Positions 55,919 through 60,000 of a DNA stretch of 60,000 nucleotides are shown here, one piece after another (positions within the stretch are counted from its first letter, which is position 1; each line of letters begins with the position of its first letter). The stretch spans positions 15,317,453 through 15,377,452 of the forward strand of contig NC_064044.1 in assembly GCF_932526225.1 (NCBI RefSeq). Direction: 5' to 3'. Both the position numbers and the translations under genes were made by a program. The notes under the pieces are model-generated. The model was not told the DNA's origin. It made no database searches and was given only the letters and a program-made list of their open reading frames with translations. The DNA is from Nematostella vectensis (lineage: Eukaryota; Cnidaria; Anthozoa; Actiniaria; Edwardsiidae).

Positions 55919-56740
55919 ATGCCTATCATAACAAGAGCAAAGTCTCAAGATCAAAGTGGATTAGCGCTTGTATCCAAGGATCCCGTTCTAGAGCAAGAAA
56001 TAATAGAGTTAAGCGATGTTCACGAGTCCAGAGCCGAACAAAAAAAAATTCAAGTTCAAACGATCGTGAAACCCCCAATTTTGTCTGAAACTTCGCTGGA
56101 TAGTCAAAGAGGCAGTTGCTCTAGATGCTACGACGAAGAGAATGAGAAGCATAAAGCAGACATAAATGACTTAAGATATATTTTTAAGTTTTCCGCCAAA
56201 AGTCAGCAAAATATGCAAATCACTGTCGAAGAAGCGTCACACAACAACCATGATATTTCAACACAAACAGGCAGAAATGACCGAAAATGGTAGTGATCAC
56301 CGCGATCAAGAAACTCCAGGAACTCCGACACAGACAGAAATCGTGCGAGATCATGCAGGCTCTCCGCAGATAGACAGACAACTAATGGACTCTAAAGAAA
56401 ACCAGAGAAAACGATTTCAAGCCGCAAATGAAATCAAAGCAAAGAAGAGAGTTCTGATTTTCGGCGATTCGATTGTCAAAAACATCGATGCAAAGAAAAT
56501 CGAAAAAGCGAGTGGCGGTGCAAATGTAGAAATCAAATCGCTCAGTTGAGCCAGGTTCAATCAAGTTCAGTCGACATTACGGGCCTGGATAGCGGAAAGG
56601 GGCAGCGACAAAACGGATACTGTGATATACACGCCGGGACGAGCGATCTGTGCCGAAACGGTGACGAGGAGACTAGAGCGTCTGGTAACAGAGGTCAAAC
56701 CACAGGCAAACCAGACTTTTTTTAGAAAAAAAAAACATAA
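55919..56740 (+). pseudogene. Retroelement ORF fragment with SGNH/GDSL-like motif
   Basis: A 124-codon frame from ATG 55919 (Glu/Lys/Gln-rich, ends 56293) and an overlapping 99-codon frame to 56549. The second contains KKRVLIFGDSIVKNIDAKK, the block-I Gly-Asp-Ser of SGNH hydrolases as found in ORF1-type proteins of some animal non-LTR elements. Further downstream another frame reads IHAGTSDL, resembling the G-x-N/S-D block. At least two frameshifts separate these parts. Lies on the plus strand, tail to tail with the Gypsy remnant. Confidence 0.45.
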
Positions 56741-56863
56741 CTAAACATGACTACAATTGTACCTAACAACAAGCGTAACGTTCCAGTTTATAACATTATC
56801 TGGAGTCTCTTTGATTTAACTGGTTTTAACTAAGTATTCAACGTTTTGGACAGGGTCCGTGTT

Positions 56864-57919
56864 CTACAAGTCTAGCCTGACTGGAGGCTTAACGATCCTT
56901 CCGCTCCTTGTCGTTCTCAACGAAAGCTGGGTCACTGGCTGCATCGGCAGGCTCTCCTTTACTAACTCCTCTGCATGATCCTTCGCATTGCGTATAAACT
57001 TCCTGTTCCTACGATATATGGAGCCATCAATATCGACTAGGTATGATCTGGGGGCCACTTTGCCAAAGCAAACCCCTTTCTTCCATTTCTTGGTTTCTTT
57101 TGGGAGACTGGTCATTCTGACAGGTTCGCCGATGTTTAGCTCGGGTAGTTCTTTTGAACCCCGGTCAAAATGTTTCTTCGCCTTTTCTGTTACATCTTGT
57201 TGAAGCTCCGGTTCGAGTAGATGTTGTGCTAGCGGCAGAGTTGTCTTCGTTCTCTTTGACATCAATCTTTGGACTGGGCTGCTATCCATACCTTCGGTTG
57301 GCGTATTCCTGTGGTCCAGAAAACTTATCCAAACGTCTCGATCCGATTTATTCGCCTTCTTTTGCATATTTTTTGCGGATTTAACAGCTGCTTCTATCAG
57401 CCCGTTGGACTGGCTGTGGTATGGTGACGATGTTTGGTGTTAGAACTTCCAATTGGAGGCAAACGGGGTGTACTCTGCATTAGCAAACTGTGGACCATTA
57501 TCGCTGTAGACCCTGTCTGGAATTCCGTAACGTGCGAAGTGCTGTTTAGTCTTGTGTATGACATTGGCAGCTGTAGCTTGGGTTAGCTCGTCAACTTCCC
57601 AGAATCCACTGTAAGAATCCACTGTTATTAGAAAATCCATTCCGTTGAGAGTGTAGAGGGCTTGCGCAATGATACTCCAGGGGCGTTTGGGAAGCTCTGG
57701 TGTCATCAATGGTTCCTTGGCTTGAGCTGGCGCGTGATCTGCGCAGAGGCTACAGCTGCTTACGAGATCTCTGATCTGTTGGCTCATCCCAGGCCAAAAC
57801 AAAGCATCCCTCACTCTTCGGAGACATGCTTGCTCCCCTTGATGACTTGCATGGACGCGAGACATGAGTGTTTTCTGTAGGGAAGACGGGACAATAGCTC
57901 TCTCTCCCTTGTACAGCAC
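56864..57919 (-). pseudogene. Ty3/Gypsy-like integrase, one in-frame TAA
   Basis: One frame covers the H2C2-type zinc region (HASHQGEQACLRRVRD, CSLCADHAPAQ), the DDE core with Asp in FLITVDSYSGF and Asp in VYSDNGPQF, then a TAA just after NWKF (57440-57442), then the third acidic residue in SNGLIEAAVKSAKN and the C-terminal domain (FDRGSKELPELNIGEPV, TTRSGRIVKPP). Only the single TAA interrupts it. Confidence 0.8.
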
Positions 57920-58036
57920 TCCATTATAGACGCTTATTTCATCAGGGTTTGTCCAATATTCAGCAACTCTCGGATCTGCTTATTGTTTTGTCTCAGGCCA
58001 ACCCTGCAGCACTGTTTCTTTTAGATGTTGCAACTT

Positions 58037-58540
58037 CTAATCACACTCCGTTTCCTTCTTAATCCTCTTGAGCCCGTCGTCTGATACTCTGAGAAATTCG
58101 GTTGGATCAACTTGCTCTAGGTCTAGCCGGCAGACGTCTTCGTGTTCTGGTCTTAGACTGTTCTTGGTTGGACCGACCTCCGGCAATGGTGCAAATGTGT
58201 CTGCTAGGTACATCTCTACACCTTTCTTATAACGTACATCTAAGTTGAACTTCTGCAGACGCAGCAGCATGCCCTCTAAACGCTTTGGAGCTGAAGTCAA
58301 CGGCTTGGGGAAGATTGCTTCCAGAAGTTTGTGGTCACTCTCTACCTGCACCGATTCTCTTCCATAGATGTACTGGTTAAACCTTTCACACGCGAAAACT
58401 ATCGCCAGGCACTCTTTTTCGATCTGAGCATAGCGGCGCTCTGTTGGAGTCAGTGTTCTCGATGCGAATTCCACAGGCTGATAATCCTGCAGGCGGCTCC
58501 AAGACCAGTTTCGCTGCTGTCACACTGAATAGTGACTGGC
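58037..58540 (-). pseudogene. Gypsy RNase H remnant
   Basis: EFASRTLTPTERRYAQIEKE and QVESDHKLLEAI are standard Ty3/Gypsy RNase H segments, with the catalytic Glu and Asp present. The N-terminal QCDSSETGLGA segment is found just upstream in another frame (about 58490-58530), so the domain start is frameshifted. Confidence 0.75.
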
Positions 58541-58543
58541 TTA

Positions 58544-58880
58544 CTAGTAGTATCGTAAGACCGGGTGATTTGCTACTAGATTCTTGATCCTCTCAAACGC
58601 GTCTTGGTGGTGATGTTCCCACGCCCACTCTGCTTCCTTGTCTGTGAGACGTCTTAGTTGCTCACTCTCGTGTGCGAGATGCTGTACAAACTTTGCTAAG
58701 TAGTTTACAATCCCGAGGAACCGTTGGACAGCCTTTATTTTCTCAGCTTTGCTTTTCCCATCTGGACGTGGCATTTCCTGTACTGCACGGACTTTCTCGG
58801 GATCTGGTTTTACGCCTCCGGGGGTGAGGAGGTGACCTATGTAGGGGACCTCTGGCAGTCTGAGCTTGAGCTTTTTTTAA
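58544..58880 (-). pseudogene. Gypsy reverse transcriptase, C-terminal (thumb/connection) remnant
   Basis: Encodes LPEVPYIGHLLTPGGVKPDP followed by VQRFLGIVNYLAKF, both typical of the region after the RT palm. Separated from the rest of the RT by an inserted element (58927-59851). Confidence 0.75.
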
Positions 58881-58926
58881 TTAAGCTTCAGGTTTACTGT
58901 CTTGCCCTCTCCAGTAAAGCAACTAG

Positions 58927-59851
58927 ATTCATAGATCCGACGAGCGCACGAATAACCAATCAGAAAGCAGCAAATAGAAGCCAGCGAAGTGCAACCCAAA
59001 TGTCCCACAATAGTCCCACAAATTGTACAACATGTCGGATGAGGTCTGTGAATCCTGCTCCGGTTTATCTTAAATATAGACGTTTATAGGGGTTGTCCTT
59101 CGACTTGGGAAATAAAAGACGGTCACCTAACATGATAGAAATTGATTTGTTGTCCAAGCTTGGTGAAAAACTTGTATAGAAGCATAGAAATAGATAACTA
59201 TAAGTTTGGTTGTTGAATGGAAACGACCCGAATCCAGCTAGAAATACGAAAACTTGGAAATGATAAGATAAAGCGGTGCTTTCTTCGGTAGGTATTATGT
59301 GTTTATCTGCTTTCAAAGCAATTTTTTCAACTTTTTTTAAGTGCGATTCTTGATTTAAGTGCAGGGAAAAGTAGAAGAGAATGCCGAATTCGCAGTTTAC
59401 GCCTGACTTTAAACTACAAGTTTTATCGATAAATGTCAAGGTTTACAGCAATAATACAAACGACAGTCTCATCATTCTTATATGTAATTGAAGTAATCTA
59501 GGATAATATCAAACACATGTTTAATGGTAGGACTTACACTGTTCTTGTAGGTTTGTTTGCTTTTTGTTTTTCGTTTCTTCCCAGAAGTTTTACGTGTTTT
59601 TCTGCAATTTGAGTCCCAACTCTACACTAAAAGTGGCCGGTCAAAGAAAACAGGACTAGAACTTTCTACGCTGACCGGAAGATGCTTATTTTGCTTGTCC
59701 AGATTAGCAGAAACATATCTCAAACCAATCTTTTTGCCGTCGATTGCCGACTGTTTGTGGGACATTTGTGGGACCACATGGCTGTTATTGCATCATCTCT
59801 TTCCTGATTGGCTATTCGTGCGCGCGTGATTGACATGTCGGATCTATGAAT
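58927..59851. mobile_element. TIR element inserted in the Gypsy RT
   Basis: Ends ATTCATAGATCCGAC in inverted orientation (58927 forward, 59851 reverse), followed in both arms by GCGCACGAATA, CCAATCAG and CCCACAAATGTCCCACA-type blocks. About 925 bp, no transposase ORF. It separates adjoining RT codons, so it inserted after the retroelement. Target duplication not resolved. Confidence 0.7.
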
Positions 59852-60000
59852 TGGTGTCATGATCTCGAAGTGCTTGTTCTTCTGTCTTCCCTCGTCTTGT
59901 GATGAGGATGTCCTCTTGCAACCATCGGTATCTCCCGAATGGTGTCCAGAAGGTCGTCAAGATGCTGTCTTCGTCCAGTTTTACTTGCCAAAAACCATTC
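59852..60000 (-). pseudogene. Gypsy reverse transcriptase palm remnant, runs off the window
   Basis: Minus-strand NGFWQVKLDE and TFWTPFGRYRWL are classic Ty3/Gypsy RT motifs. The next residues jump straight to DILITRRGKTEEQAL, so the MPFG segment and most of the YxDD catalytic region have been deleted. The N-terminal part lies beyond 60000. Confidence 0.75.

Overview
The window looks like nuclear DNA of an invertebrate, most likely an anthozoan cnidarian such as a sea anemone or coral. This is inferred from the intron-exon genes, the PAN/EGF/laminin-G-type secreted proteins, the AT-rich intergenic DNA dense in tandem repeats and a complete Polinton/Maverick element. No species marker was seen. 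It is not bacterial, so GTG/TTG starts were disregarded.

Host genes, left to right. (1) A plus-strand BAG-domain co-chaperone gene of BAG3/BAG4 type (2-3217, 5' end outside). (2) A single-exon minus-strand mitochondrial carrier like SLC25A51 (6888-7772). (3) A single-exon plus-strand gene (12613-14652) fusing a CLYBL/CitE-like lyase to a MaoC-like double hotdog, with a probable mitochondrial presequence. (4) A seven-exon minus-strand secreted PAN-EGF-EGF-EGF-LamG protein (16911-22716) whose exons join to a 431-residue frame. (5) A plus-strand PAN-EGF relative with exon 1 at 29402-29791 and a phase-matched EGF exon at 54641-54749, separated by about 25 kb of mobile DNA. (6) A possible minus-strand terminal exon at 31549-31782.

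The centre holds a nested insertion. A Polinton of 15,459 bp (31916-47374) has TIRs of 203 and 224 bp beginning AGTAG and a perfect 6-bp target duplication TTTGTC. It sits inside a roughly 1-kb DNA transposon with about 103-bp TIRs (31789-48274) and a 7-bp duplication CCTGAAC, which lies on a splice acceptor. The Polinton encodes protein-primed DNA polymerase B, a DDE integrase with chromodomain, a major capsid protein, two adjacent minor-capsid genes, an adenovirus-type protease, basic core-like proteins, two RING proteins near its two ends, a GRF-type zinc-finger protein and several orphans. No packaging ATPase was found. Polymerase B has lost the segments carrying palm motifs B and C, and several genes carry nonsense codons or frameshifts, so this is a young-looking but defective copy.

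Tandem repeats: a 2.7-kb, 22-bp satellite (25079-27784); 32-bp minisatellites at 15391-16205 and 54737-55405, the latter repeating an exon-intron junction; and smaller arrays at 12200-12385, 24271-24528 and 53357-53597. The right end carries a dispersed GC-palindromic repeat family, an SGNH-type retroelement ORF fragment and a decayed Ty3/Gypsy-like pol gene (56864-60000) that is itself interrupted by a TIR element.
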